NCBI RefSeq assembly: GCF_029227915.1
Contig: NC_079885.1
Coordinates: 12,783,001 to 12,847,000 of the forward strand
Reading direction: 5' to 3'
Source of the DNA: Hydractinia symbiolongicarpus
Taxonomy: Eukaryota > Cnidaria > Hydrozoa > Anthoathecata > Hydractiniidae
Length of the DNA: 64,000 nt
This document shows positions 25,637-36,611 of the stretch, piece after piece. Below the pieces are notes generated by a model, which ran no database searches, was not told where the DNA came from, and saw only the letters and a list, made by a program, of their open reading frames with translations. Made by a program: the position numbers and the translations under genes. Every line of letters begins with the position of its first letter. Position 1 is the first letter of the stretch.

Positions 25637-26750
25637 TCTATAAACAGCAACGCTAGAAGTCGTGTCAGGATTAACGATTCACTTAGTGATGAATTTAGTG
25701 TAAATGTTGGTGTACATCAGGGTTCTGTACTTAGTCCTTCGTTGTTTGTTCTAGTCTTGAAAGCGCTGTCGATAGAGTTCAGAACAGGTTGTCCATGGGA
25801 GTTATTGTATGCAGATGATTTGGTTCTCATAGCAGAGTTAATGGAATAATTAGTTGAAAAGTTTGAGAAGTGAAAAAAAGGACTAGAAGAGAAAGGGCTA
25901 AGGGTGAACACAGCAAAGTCTAAAGTCATGACTAGTAGCATTGCAGCCAAGTGTGACCTTGTAGTTGGAAAGTGGTCTTGTGGAGTTGGCAGGAAAGGGG
26001 TTGGTAGTAACTCAATTTTTTTTCAGACTTGCAAGCATTGGGTACATAAGAAGTGCAGTAGTATTGGTGGAAGGTTAAGAGCTGACATTCAGTTTGTATG
26101 CAAGCGTTGCAAAGGTGGGATTATAGAGAATGAAGTATTTTCAGCTTCAATGATGTACAACAGTGGCTCATTAGACATAGTTGAGAACTTCTGTTACTTA
26201 GGTGATATGTTGGGCATTGAAGGGGGTGTTGGAAGAAGTGTTACTTGCAGGATAGGTTTTGCTTGGAAAAAGTTCAGAGAGTTACTTCCTTTGTTGACTA
26301 GCAGAGTCTTGTCAATTGAGTTAAAAAAGGTAGGTTGTATCAGGCCTGTGTAAGAAGTGTTATGTTGTACGGTAGTGAGACATGGGCAGTGAAGCAGGAA
26401 GATCTTGACCGTTTAGAAAGGAATCATATGAGAATGGTTAGGTGGATGTGTAACGCCAGTCTGAGAGACAGAAAGAGTTCAGATGAGCTAAGAAGCAGGC
26501 TAAGAATCCGTAGAATTAAAGATGTAAGAAGATTGAATTGGCTGGGGCACTTGGAAAGAATGGAGGGGGATAATTGGGTAAGAAAGTGTAGAGACTTGAT
26601 AGTTCTTGGGGCAAAGCCCAGAGGCAGACTGAGAGAGACTTAGCAGGAGGTTATAAGGACAGACTTGATACAGAGGAAGTTGAGTTTAGATCTAACACAG
26701 TCTAGATCTAAGTACACATATCCAGTTATTAAGGTGATAATTTAGAAAAC
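25637..26750 (+). pseudogene. Non-LTR retrotransposon (LINE) reverse transcriptase, 3' part
   Basis: The plus strand encodes GVHQGSVLSPSLFVLVL and LLYADDLVLIAE, the palm motifs of LINE reverse transcriptases, then NTAKSKVM, a Cys-rich finger-like stretch (CKHWVHKKC...CKRC), DIVENFCYLGDMLG, and after one frame change MLYGSETWAVKQED, MVRWMCNASLRDR and LNWLGHLERM, the standard LINE thumb and C-terminal motifs. The 5' part (endonuclease and ORF1) is absent, so this is a 5'-truncated, broken copy. It sits inside the minus-strand DIRS-like element. Confidence 0.88.
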
Positions 26751-27020
26751 ATCAGGGTCATATATTACAGTGTGTTTGGGTAGGAAAGAATGTATATAGC
26801 TTGAAAACACTTTAATTAATCTGCTGACTTCCTCATTCTTCCGAAAGCTTGTTCCTACTTCCTTTGGTAATACAGCGGACAGGGCTGACCTTGCTGCAGC
26901 AATGTATCCATAGCTTGCCTTTTTCACATGTTTGTATAGGGTTATATAGGCTATAGGGTTCTGGGGTATAGGGTTATGGGATGTTTTCCTTTTACAGAAC
27001 TTTAGCCATTTCCTTATAGG

Positions 27021-27457
27021 TTGACGAAAATGACAGATTAAGCACCCAGGGAACTCATTTAAAAATTCTATCTTGACAGGGGCACTTATTAATTTTTTTT
27101 AGAAAAGCAAATTTTTTTAATCTTTATTCTCATAATTTTTTTGAATAAAAAATAGAAATACAAACAAAAAAGAAAGAAATACAATAGTAATAATGAATCT
27201 TTTATGAATATTTCACCACTGCATCTCCATCTTTATTTTCATTGTCTTCATCTATTGTGAGGAATTCAGGAGCAGCATTCAAAACATCACTTTCATAATT
27301 GCAAACCTATAGTTATATTAAAAATCGTTGTTTTTCATGCCGATCTTAATAAGCGGCCCCTTTTATCAAGGGAGGGGGTGCTTATTAGAGCAGGAACGCC
27401 TTATAATTTTTTCTGCAACTCCGGACGCTCACAGGGCGCTTAATCTATCATTTACGG
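27021..27457. mobile_element. 437-bp MITE with TATAGG target duplication
   Basis: The left end reads TTGACGAAAATGACAGATTA and continues AGCACCC. The right end read backwards is CCGTAAATGATAGATTAAGC then GCCC. TATAGG flanks both sides (27015-27020 and 27458-27463). No coding capacity. The superfamily is uncertain. It interrupts the minus-strand DIRS-like remnant. Confidence 0.72.
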
Positions 27458-27463
27458 TATAGG

Positions 27464-28410
27464 TAGATTTTTTTTCTGACGAAGATGTGGTTAACAGTTG
27501 TTTTATTTTGGTGGAACACAACTGTTTCTGGTTTACTGCCTGCCTGAGACAATTTCTATCTGGTGGTGTAAGTTTCGGTGCAGTGGATGAAGAACAATAG
27601 TAAGTCTATTTTAGGTGAAACAATAATTTCCTTCGTTATCAAATCAGAATAACGTACCTACTGCCTGATCATTGCTGATGCTTTGGATGACCTGAGGAAG
27701 ACAGGCAAAGGGTGGAAAGGCATAAAATAGGATATTGTGCTAATGCTAAGTAAACAAGTTTACTCCGATGCAGTCTGGATCTGATCGATAGCAGAAGAAG
27801 GCAGATAACAGTTTGTTGATTCTACTTGCAAAGAGGTCTATTTCTGATTGGAAGGCTATAGAACTTTCAGTGCGTGGAGAAATGTTATTTGGTCGTGGCT
27901 CTCTGTCGGCTTTAATGTTAAGAATGCCAGGAAGATCCAATTATTTTTGCTTTTTGCCCAGTCTCAAATGCTATGTGTAATCTGATCCCTTGTGATAGAC
28001 TTTACCCTGCCCTTTTTGTTTAAACAGGATGCGGCTGATGTTATCCATCTTTAGCAACATATTAGCATTTGTGATGAGGGTGCAAAGGGCCTGCAACCCA
28101 AAGAACGTTAGTTCTAATATGTTTATGTGATTTTCTTGCTTTCTGGCTAAAAACTCGCCCCCTGCGTGGAAATTCTTCAGTGAACACTCCCCAACCTTTT
28201 GTTAAGGCATCTGTCAATATTACAACACTTGGATTGGCTCGAACTATTAAGGTTATGCTATCTCATAAATTATTCTTCTACCAGGATATATCTTCCATAG
28301 CAGTAGAGGTTAATGAAATATGCTTATCAAAGTTGCCAGCACGTTTTTTTAAAGAGTCAAATTTCAGTCTTTTGGTACTCTATAGTAGAGTCTACCATGT
28401 AGTACCCCAA
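27464..28410 (-). pseudogene. DIRS-like RNase H / linker region
   Basis: The minus strand carries HINILELTFFGLQALCTLI (RNase H core of DIRS/gypsy-like pol), then LPGILNIKADREPRPNN and SEIDLFASRINKLLSAFF, followed by a trace of CFPPFACLPQVIQSI. This order is characteristic of the RNase H to connection region of DIRS-like retrotransposons. Frames shift several times. It is the upstream partner of the recombinase fragment at 24816-25105. Confidence 0.75.
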
Positions 28411-28482
28411 TAAGGCTGCTGGGAAACTTATATATATATTAATTGTGCTAGAGTTCTTATTGATCTTTTCTCTTTCATTTGG

Positions 28483-28705
28483 CGCCGTATAGCTTAATGG
28501 TTATAACTTTTGCACTTTGTGCGGGTGATCGTAGACAGGATACCTGTCTCTCTTTTCTGCTCTTGCGCTTCGATGTCTGTCCTGCTTTTGTAACCCTGCT
28601 TATTTTTGTGCGTTTTTCTCTTCTCTATCAAAAATATCAAAAAGGGAAAAATGATGAGTTTATAGTTTACTAGACTACGGGGTTCAATTCCCCTTAATGG
28701 TGATT
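28483..28705 (+). repeat. tRNA-like (Pol III promoter) fragment
   Basis: GGCGCCGTATAGCTTAATGG followed by TTATAACTTTTGC resembles a tRNA 5' half with an A box. At 28678-28693, GGGGTTCAATTCCCC is a good B box. The 180-base gap between them is too long for a tRNA, so this is probably a SINE head or a tRNA pseudogene with an insertion. Confidence 0.4.
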
Positions 28706-28735
28706 CAACATGGCCTAGTAAATGTTATATACTAT

Positions 28736-28985
28736 AGCCACAGGTTGCCCAAGCCATGTGAGGAAAATTGGGGAGATGTAACACTGTGTGGGCCGTTGGA
28801 TGTTGCACAGAGTTGTCTGGTAGAACGCTGACCCTTATTGGGGTCTGCATATAGCTCAAAATGAGCATAAAATACTCTAGGACTCTCCATCTCTAAGCAA
28901 TGGCTTCTTCTGGAAATAATAAATATATATTTGTTTCTCAATATTTGTGAGGCTAGCCATGTAAAATATGCACATCTTCTGTGTC
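28736..28985 (+). mobile_element. SINE-like repeat, family copy
   Basis: Matches 34693-34937 (+) and 53184-53411 (-) along its length: GCCCAAGCCATGTGAGGAAA, ACACTGTGTGGGCCGTTGGA, TAGCTCAAAATGAGCATAAA, GTGAGGCTAGCCATGTAAAA, ending at TATGCACATCT. The central TAGCTCAAAATGAGC block is shared with the tRNA-headed SINE at 18620. Confidence 0.8.
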
Positions 28986-29795
28986 ACTTAATTACACAGG
29001 GCAATAATATGGGTGCCTTTTTTTTCAGGGTAAGAGTTACTGTCTTATTCACACTAATGATAAATCCAAGGAACTCTAAAACTTGTTTTGGCTCAAAATC
29101 AGATTATCTGGATGGACTGTAAATCCCAATGAATTTTATAACACAACGGTGTGTAGGTTGCGTTTTTTGAGGTTTAGGATTACCTCCCCCCCTCCCTCCA
29201 ACGAATATGGGGGAGATAAAAAGCTCGATGAAGTCGAATCTCACTTAATACTCGGATAATAAGATCAAAGCTAAATTATTACTATAATTAAACTTCGTTA
29301 CATTTGTTTAATTTTAGAAAAGTATATGAAAAACGATGTTACCAGGTTTTTTGGTGGTCTTCCACGTCTCCTCCGTCCTATTTAAAAGATTGTTTTGATT
29401 TAGAACCACCTACAATACGGAATGGCCAAAAACCTACTGAATCCGTGACCTAAAAGGGACATTCAATTTTCATTTTAAAATAAAAACAAAATTCAATATT
29501 TTTATCAATTTTTCTTTTTTAATTCAATACAAAAAGAAAATTGCAACTCAATTTTCGTTCTTCGTTTTCAAATCAAAGAACGAAAGAGGAACTTCATATT
29601 TTGCAAAAAAGTACGCTCTCCTTCGCAGACGTTTTCTTTTACAAACCCAACGATTACTTTGGGTCATTTGGTGCTAAAAATCCCAAAATGTAATATCAAT
29701 TTCTAAATTCCTGATTTTTATTAGAATTTTAAATTTGAAAATTAAATGAAATTTCGTTTAAATCAAAAATTGAATTTTAAGTTCAATTGTTAATT
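28986..29795. other. Intergenic, AT-rich
   Basis: Short C/T-rich run (ACCTCCCCCCCTCCCTCC) at about 29180. From 29450 on, a region of TTCAATTTT/AAAATTGAA blocks in both orientations with similarity in style to 33275-33470. No gene or bordered element recognised. Confidence 0.35.
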
Positions 29796-30696
29796 GAATT
29801 TCCGCGCCCGAAGGCATAGGAAATTCTTTAAAACCGTCTTTTTTTTCTTTCGGAGCATTTTTTGAGAAAAATCGACCCTGGGATTTCACGTTGCTCCGTC
29901 ACGATGTAAACTTCGTACCCAAGCTCCTTAACTACTGGGAAGTCTCGTATTGACGTTTCAGGCTAAAATTGGTATTTGTTTTCGACAAAATTTGGCACAT
30001 TTAACAAAAAAAGTATGCTGAACATAATGGTCACATAATAATTTTAATTTTAGTCACCTAAATGTCATTTTAGGCCAAAATTGGTCCAAAAATTAGAACT
30101 ACTTTATTTTCAACAAAATTTGGCACAGTTAACAAATAAAGTATGCTGAACATGATGGTGACATCAAAATTTTGGTTTTTTTGTCACCTTAAATGTCATT
30201 TTAGGCCAAAATTGGTCCAAAAATTAAAACTACTTCATTTTCAACAAAAATTGGCAAAGTTAACAAAAAAAGTATGCTGAACATAATGGTGACATCAAAA
30301 TTTTGATTTTTGTCACCTAAATGCAATTTTAGGCCAAAATTGGTCCAAAAATTAAAACCACTTCATTTTCGGCTAAATCTGGCACAGTTAACAAATAAAG
30401 TATGCTGAAAATGATTATGGTACAAAAGTTTGATTTTTTGTCACCTAAATGTCATTTCAGACCAAAATTTATCCAAAAATTAAAACTGCTTTATTTTCGA
30501 CAAAAATTGACACAGTTAATAAAAAAAGTATGCTGAAAATGATGGTCACATCAAAATTTTGATTTTTTGTCAACTAATGCCGTTTAAGACCATCAACGTT
30601 CAATTGCAAGACTTTCAACCATGAATGATAGGCTTTTCATCAAATATTTTGGTAGCGCGCGAAAATTCTTAGAGCCCCCAGGGCTTCTTGTTCTAG
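29796..30696 (+). mobile_element. Dispersed repeat with internal 120-bp tandem units (Helitron-like?), copy 2
   Basis: Same structure as 11038-11905, with about five internal units. Both copies begin GAATTTCCGCGCCCGAAGGC and end AGAGCCCCCAGGGCTTCTTG. Here the 3' end continues TTCTAGTTT, so the hairpin is followed by CTAG, as in Helitron 3' ends. Confidence 0.72.
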
Positions 30697-30914
30697 TTTA
30701 AATAGAAAATTGAAAATCTTTAACTCGTAAATGCCTAAAAGAGTAACAAATCATGTGACAAGTCATGTGATAATTCTGGCCTATCAGATCAATTGACGTG
30801 AAGTGTAAAGTGTTGTATAACATTCGTAGGATTCAGTTAAATGTTGTTTGTCTTACCACAGAAACAGACACGAATAAAATTTTTATTGAAGAAATTCTTT
30901 TTTTTTTTCTCAAA

Positions 30915-31080
30915 AAAAAACTTATGAAGAGATAAACAATATCTTGCAGTCGCGGTATCCAGGAGAAAGAGGTTATTCCGTAAAGTCAATAAAACGGTAT
31001 TGTAAAGAAAATGGATTGTCGCCAAGAGTTTCACAAGCCCATTTAGAACAGATTGTAGCAACGGCAGTTCAAGAAGTATG
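30915..31080 (+). pseudogene. HTH-type N-terminal exon of an integrase-core transposon gene
   Basis: The frame gives YEEINNILQSRYPGERGYSV then KSIKRYCKENGLSPRVS and AHLEQIVATAVQEV. This arrangement matches the N-terminal HTH region of integrase-core proteins found in many copies in fish and cnidarian genomes. It may be a real exon ending at 31078 (GT follows) but no downstream catalytic domain was found, so it is treated as a fragment. Confidence 0.45.
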
Positions 31081-31099
31081 TATAAGACATTATTACATT

Positions 31100-32640
31100 T
31101 ACTTCAGTTATTTTTTAATAATTTGGCATTTCGATAAAAAAATATGTTTTTCTAAGATTTTTTGATTTTTACATTTCTCTACATGACACATTTATATTGC
31201 AGCTTTTCTTATCTTACCTCATCGTCTTCTAAAATATGTGTAAAGTAGAGAAAACAGCTGTAAATTTTGTTGCGTGCTTCCTTGAGGAAAATATTTTTTA
31301 AAGAAAATTGATTTTATTATGCCATGTCACATTTTTTGGTCACAAACCTTCTCTGGGAACTTGTTTTGTTTTCTGAACCAGCTTGTTTTACTGGAGTATA
31401 TTAAAAATACCAGAAACAAAAAACTTTTTTTCTTAATTAATACTAGTTATGCCTCTCACATTTGCGTTCTCTTCGTTGATTTGCGCATACATCATTCTCA
31501 CATGATCATTCTCAGCTTAAGACAATATAATTTGCTTTACAACTGTTAGCGTTAAAAATCTTAAAAATAGTTAGTCATAAATAGTTACTTATTTTTTTGG
31601 CCTTGGGTTCCCCCAATATGAGCTTCAACGAAAACGTCTCCGGTAAAGCGTTACTTCGTTTTCTCGTTGCCGAAGTTGTCGTGGCGGAAGAAGCGTAGCT
31701 ATATGTAAAAATAAAAAGCAATAAAGGGAAGGATTAATCACCATACGAAGAAATAATCACTTAGAAAGAGAATTACTTATCGCTTGGCAAAAATATGTTC
31801 AGAGTTATATGCAGATAACTCACAATTAAAGGGTTCTTTAAAAAAACGCTAAATTTTTTTTAGACGTTTGCCTCTTAGAACAACAAAGTGAACAATCATT
31901 TAAAGAGATCAACAATATTTTTAAGAATTAGAAACCCATTTAAAACCCAAAACGTTCTTAACTTGTTTTAAATTGTTATTCAATGCCTTATGTTTTTATA
32001 TGGTTTGTTCTTATGTAAAAAAATGTGTACTATGTAAAAAGATGTTTTACCCGGGTGAGCTTCTTCTCGCTTGAGTTCGAAAAATCACCAAACTGTGGGG
32101 ATGGAGCATCTATATGCTGCGCATTTACAGTACTTTCTCCTTCTAATGTGTAAAGTGTTCCTTCAATAGCCTGTGACAAACACTGGAAGGTACCGTCCTC
32201 ATTGGGAAACTCAGAGCTATCGAAATCTTCAGTAAGGTATACTGTATCCACCCGAAGCTATAACATAATTTGAGTATGTCAAAGGAAAGTTAAGTTCAGC
32301 TAGTGGGTGTAAGCCACATTAGATGACAGATTATTTTACCTTACATCATTGCGAGTCGTTCTACTGTGACTTGCGATCTTCTTAAAATCCTACCAATGCC
32401 TCTTTCACCATCAACACGAAAGGTAAACGTTGGATTCATGCCTTCATCAGACTGTGTTGTGTTGGAACAATGCGCCATGATGCGCCTTTTATTGGCAGAA
32501 TTCGCGTGTATTCTTGACAACAATTAAGACAAAGAACACTAACGCCTTATATTGTGTGCCGTGGGGCGGAGTATTGTTTGTTGTGTTAGGCCCAGTGTTT
32601 GGCTAGAATAGTTTCAGACAGTGTCTGGTGAAAAAATGAG
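31100..32640. other. Intergenic, two unexplained minus-strand open frames
   Basis: Minus-strand frames at 32478-32345 (starts MAHCSNTTQSDEG, contains FRVDGERGIGRILRRSQVTV) and 32251-32030 (VYLTEDFDSSEFPNEDGTF) have protein-like composition and could be two exons. The splice phases I tried (donor GTAAGG at about 32347, acceptor TATAG at about 32262) do not keep the frame, so I do not call a gene. The rest holds nothing recognisable. Confidence 0.35.
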
Positions 32641-32689
32641 ACACATGAAGAGGAAAAATAGGACAGTACGGAAATACCCGTCAAGATAA

Positions 32690-33480
32690 AAATATAACAA
32701 AATGAAAATCAAAAAAAATAAAAAATGTCGAATTAAAGAATACAGAAAGTTGAAAAAATATATTAAACATTGAAAATAGTCAGAAATCCAAAATTGAAGA
32801 AATCCAAAATGGAAACTTCGAAATTGGAAATTGGAAAAACCCACAATTACAATCCTGGACATAATATTATTGAAAAAGGCCAATTTTTGGCTATTTCTCG
32901 AACTGGCCAAATGGAATCGCCTTGTCAAAACTCTGCAGCCGGCAGGCTGCAAAAGCTTCGCTATGGGAAATGTGTAGGCCAGGTAAATAGCGTCGAAAAT
33001 GCGCTACTGGCAGTTTCTGCCATGTCCGCATTTCGGAACTATCCACACGACGGCCCGGTAAGGTGCTACAATTCGGGGAAACGGGGTGTGCTGGCGTCAG
33101 CAAAAATTAGTATGGGTTAAGAATTCGAAACTAACCAAATAACTTAAGATCCGAAGTCCTAAGTCCGTTTGCGATCATTCACAAGTGAACTTTGACAAGT
33201 TCGTAATGCCTTTGTGTTTTGTAGAAACAGTGCTTATAACTACTTTTCCAATAAATTAAGTCCGGGATTGTAGAAATCGGAAAATTGAAAATCCAAAATT
33301 GAAAAATTCGAAATTGAAAAATTGAAAATCCAAAATTGAGAAAATCCAAAATTCGAAATTGAAAAATTGAAAATCCAAAAAAATTGAGAAAATTAAAAAA
33401 AATCGAAATTGAAAATCCAAAATTGAAAAAATCCAAAATTCGATTTTAAACGACTGTAAATTCAAAATTTGAAACTCTAA
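32690..33480. repeat. AT-rich simple repeat of TTGAAAATCCAAAA type
   Basis: Two blocks (32750-32850 and 33275-33470) of imperfect repeats of AAATTGAAAATCCAAAATTG. They flank a GC-richer island (32880-33120) holding GCAGCCGGCAGGCTGC and CATGTCCGCATTTCGGAACT, whose origin is unknown. The open frames here are artefacts of the repeat. Confidence 0.7.
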
Positions 33481-33755
33481 AGTGAGTTAAGTGTTGAATA
33501 GATGAAAATATTAACATTTTCTGTGCCAAAAACCAAGAATTGAATGGCCCTTTGGGTACACGCATTGTTCTAGCCTCGGAATGTATTATTTTTAAAAAGA
33601 GTTTCATTTATAAAACTGAAAAAGTAAGGGTGACAAGGTAATGATACACGACCCAATTAATCGAATTCAATTTATCGAAATTATATTAAGCATTAATAAA
33701 ATTGAAACTTCAGGTGATACACGAGAACAGATTTTGATATTTTCCTTTCGATAAA

Positions 33756-33945
33756 ATGTCTTCAGAGAGCGAAGACAGAGTTAAACTCGCTGCTGTTGCA
33801 GTAATTATTTCGGCAACAAAAAATTTAAGAAAACGTTAGAACCGTCGTATGTGGACGAAAAGACCTGGCTGCAGAAAAGACCTAATTTTAGAGTGTGTGA
33901 TATGTTATTAAAAGAAATTTCGGTTAGAGCAAGAAGATTATTTTA
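33756..33945 (+). pseudogene. PIF/Harbinger transposase N-terminal fragment
   Basis: ATG at 33756 opens an acidic leader (MSSESEDRVKLAAVAVIIS) followed, after a stop and one frame change, by NRRMWTK and TWLQKRPNFRVCDMLLKE, which resembles the RxWW(V/T)RPWL segment at the start of Harbinger transposases. Nothing of the catalytic core follows. Confidence 0.45.
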
Positions 33946-34344
33946 ATTTTCCTTAGATGTCTTTTTTAATAAGCTCCAGAGCGCTTCTTTCAACTTCCAC
34001 CTCCTAATTAAACATCTCGTTAAATTATTTTTTGATCTTTTTTTGATCGCCGTCGAATTTGCTGTTCAATTCGGTTCGTGAAAATCCCCCTTTAAGCTTG
34101 AAAATCACATGTCCAAGATGGCGGCTGGCAAACACTAGTGCTCTAGGTTCTAAAACATTTTGTTTTTTAAGTAGTCGCGACCTATTTTCTTTTATTTTCT
34201 TCTTTTCAGCTTTTTGTCTGGCTTTAACATTTGATACCAAGGGCCATACCTGCAAGACCCCGGAATTCGTTATAGGTTCGGTCCATTCCACTTCCATCTG
34301 CTGGCAAGCTATCAGAGCAGTAAAGAACTTGAAGTAGAACTTGG

Positions 34345-35163
34345 CAGTCAGGGAGAAATCCTCTTAATTAAGCTGTATAGCTTAATTTGGAAATCTCTTA
34401 AATAAGCTGTATCATACAGCTTAATTAGGTGACGTACATCTAAATTAGGAGGTAGAAAAAGTTTTTCCCAGATTTCTCGAAAAATGTAAATTTTAGCAGA
34501 ATCACTGCTGCTCTTTCATTGCCACTGTGACCACTACATTAAAAAAAGAATGGTATTCTCAGCAACCTGGGTTTAAAAGATGTGGAATAGAAACAATAGT
34601 TCATCGTAGAGTAGTCTATTTAAGCTGTACTACATCTTAAATTTAGCTGATCTACCTCTTGTCGGCGTTTTAACATGGGTGAGTGAATGTTACCATAGCC
34701 CTGGGTTAACCCAAGCCATGTGAGGGAAATTGGAGAGATGGCTCACTGTGTGGGCTGTTGGATGTTGCTGGGAGTTGTCTAGTAGAGCGTGGGCCTAATT
34801 GGGTCTGTGTAGCTCAAAATGAGCATTAAATACTCTAGGACTCTACACCTAAGCCATGGCCCCTCCTGGAAATAATAGACAAGGTATATCCCTCGATATT
34901 TGTGAGGCTAGCCATGTAAAAATATGCACATCTATCTATCTATCTCTGGGGTGCTACAAAAAACTTATGTATTGAAAATGTGGATGTAAATATTGGATTT
35001 ATTCAGTTAGATATTACTAAAATTCAGTTAAATATATGTTTTTGACCATCAAAGTTTTGTACATCTTAACTAAGCTGTAAAACGCCTAATTAGACTGTAT
35101 CATACATGCTAATTAAGCTGACATCCAAGCTGTACAGCTTAATTAAGAGGATTTCCCTGACTG
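34345..35163. mobile_element. MITE with palindromic ends, carrying a SINE inside
   Basis: The left end CAGTCAGGGAGAAATCCTCT then TAATTAAGCTGTATAGCTT matches the reverse of the right end (CAGTCAGGGAAATCCTCTTA and so on). ACTTG occurs just outside both ends (34339-34343 and 35164-35168), a likely 5-bp target duplication. Subterminal blocks AAGCTGTATCATACAGCTTA are palindromic and repeat in both halves. The SINE copy at 34693-34937 is inserted near its centre. Confidence 0.7.
34693..34937 (+). mobile_element. SINE-like repeat, family copy
   Basis: Close copy of 28736-28985, ending in a TCTATC microsatellite (34929-34945) after TATGCACATC. The same 3' end with TCTATC is seen in reverse at 53178. 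Inserted in the MITE at 34345-35163. Confidence 0.82.
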
Positions 35164-35454
35164 ACTTGTACCTGACTGACTTGGTCATACATCTGGTCAT
35201 TTTCTGGCACCTCCCATTCACCCATTTCAATGTTCCGCATCATTTCAGATTTGTCTTTACCTAAAGGTGCTGCAGGTAATGAGGGTATATATGTAAGGAT
35301 GACTTTTCGGTTGAATATTCCAGCTCTGCTTTAACGATGCAGTCAAACTGGTGTCTGGGTTTGGTACCTTTACGGTTAAAATTGACATAAACACACTCTG
35401 CCCAGTTTGTTGGGATCAATGAGTGACTGCCAACAGTACCTAACTCATCCCTCT

Positions 35455-36065
35455 TTTTGTTCCATAAATTTTTGCAGGTTTATTATGTTGGATTTTTATT
35501 ATGGTACTAGGGATCCATCAGTTATGCATTATCTTGACGATTTTTTGGTGTTTGGGAATTCAAGAGATGAGGTTGCCAGACATTTAAATTCTATTCAGTC
35601 CTTATGCTCTAAGTTAGGAGTCCCCTTGGCTGAAGACATAATGGTTGTACCTTTACAGACTCTAACATATCTAGGCATTAAGATTGACATATCTCAGCAA
35701 ATCATTTGTTTACCAACAGAGCAATATACAGAGTTGCAGACTAATCTATTGAGTTTGCAAAAATGCCTTAAGTGCATGCTGCTTTTTTGATTAAATCGCC
35801 ACATTTATTTGAATGCTGAAGCTCAGGCAGACATTTAATGGTGGTTGGAGTTTCTGCCTGATTGGTATGGGGTCTGCCTCGTTCAAATGGCAGCTTTTTT
35901 ATGCCTGAACACAGATGCCTTGGGTTTGGGCTTTGCATCCTTCTATTAACATCACTAGTTTTCTACACCTTGGCCTAAGTCAATGTGTCATTTTCACATC
36001 AATGTTCAGAAACTCTTTGTGGTTGTGGCAGCAGGCTTGACATGGGGTTCTGAGTAGTGCAACCA
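35455..36065 (+). pseudogene. DIRS-like reverse transcriptase/RNase H remnant, left half
   Basis: YLDDFLVFGN is the reverse transcriptase palm motif, followed by LCSKLGVPLAED and LTYLGIKID, the RT thumb region of DIRS/gypsy-like pol. After stops comes an RNase H stretch (NTDALGLGFASFY, then QKLFVVVAAGLTWGSE in frame fragments). The frame is cut at 36070 by the Polinton and continues on the other side at 51537. Stops and frame changes make it non-functional. Confidence 0.82.
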
Positions 36066-36070
36066 ACAAG
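36066..36070. repeat. Target site duplication, left copy (ACAAG)
   Basis: ACAAG directly precedes the first base of the Polinton terminal repeat. The same five bases follow the right end at 51537-51541. Confidence 0.8.
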
Positions 36071-36147
36071 AGTAGTTATAGAGATGGGGGTACGAGGCCA
36101 GTTTGGTAAACCAAACTTTCCTTGAACACCCCATCTCTATGACTACT
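36071..36147. repeat. Terminal palindrome (potential hairpin), left
   Basis: AGTAGTTATAGAGATGGGG at the outer end pairs with CCCCATCTCTATGACTACT at 36129-36147, and GTTTGGT pairs with ACCAAAC around a two-base loop. The stem is about 37 bp with a few mismatches. Confidence 0.85.
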
Positions 36148-36530
36148 TGTACACCCTTCGGCTTCGCTTTATGATGTCACATGTAAAACCGTCCTCGCAC
36201 CCTCATATGGTGTTTTGGAGATATTACAATACACGTATGACCATTTACATGTAAAGTGCTATTTTTTGCTATTTGGGAGGATCTGCAAGTGTATATTTAT
36301 GGTGTTGCCTAGGGTCTTCAAGAGTATGTTTTTTCAGCCTGTGTATACCATTGGATGTCTATAATATAGTATACCATCGGATGTTTCTCCAATATATGAA
36401 ATAAAAAAGTTCAACCGTCTGATGTCTCTAATATATGAAATAAAAAAGTTCAACCGTCTGATGTCTCTAATATATGGAATAGAAAAAGTTCAACTGTCTG
36501 ATGTCTCTAATATATGGTATAGAAAAAGTT
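36071..36530. repeat. Polinton left terminal inverted repeat
   Basis: Complementary to 51150-51536. The outermost 77 bases are themselves a palindrome. The inner part holds three to four copies of a 39-41 bp unit (GTTCAACCGTCTGATGTCTC plus TAATATATGAAATAAAAAA), against about two in the right repeat, so the two ends have diverged in copy number. Confidence 0.9.
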
Positions 36531-36611
36531 CAAATGTTGTAGTGGTAGTTATGACGTCATATATATTAAGAAATAACATTATAGATAAATAAACGTACAG
36601 ATAGAGAAATT

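Noticed and set aside
28483-28705. Functional tRNA gene
   Set aside because: A and B boxes are about 180 bases apart and no cloverleaf can be drawn. Treated as a tRNA-like fragment.
32030-32478. Possible two-exon minus-strand gene
   Set aside because: Both frames look protein-like, but the donor and acceptor sites tested give inconsistent phases and no family is recognised. It is recorded only as an unexplained region.
34025-34297. 90-codon minus-strand frame, Lys/Arg-rich
   Set aside because: May be part of a decayed transposon gene, but no family recognised and the opposite strand is equally open. Not called.
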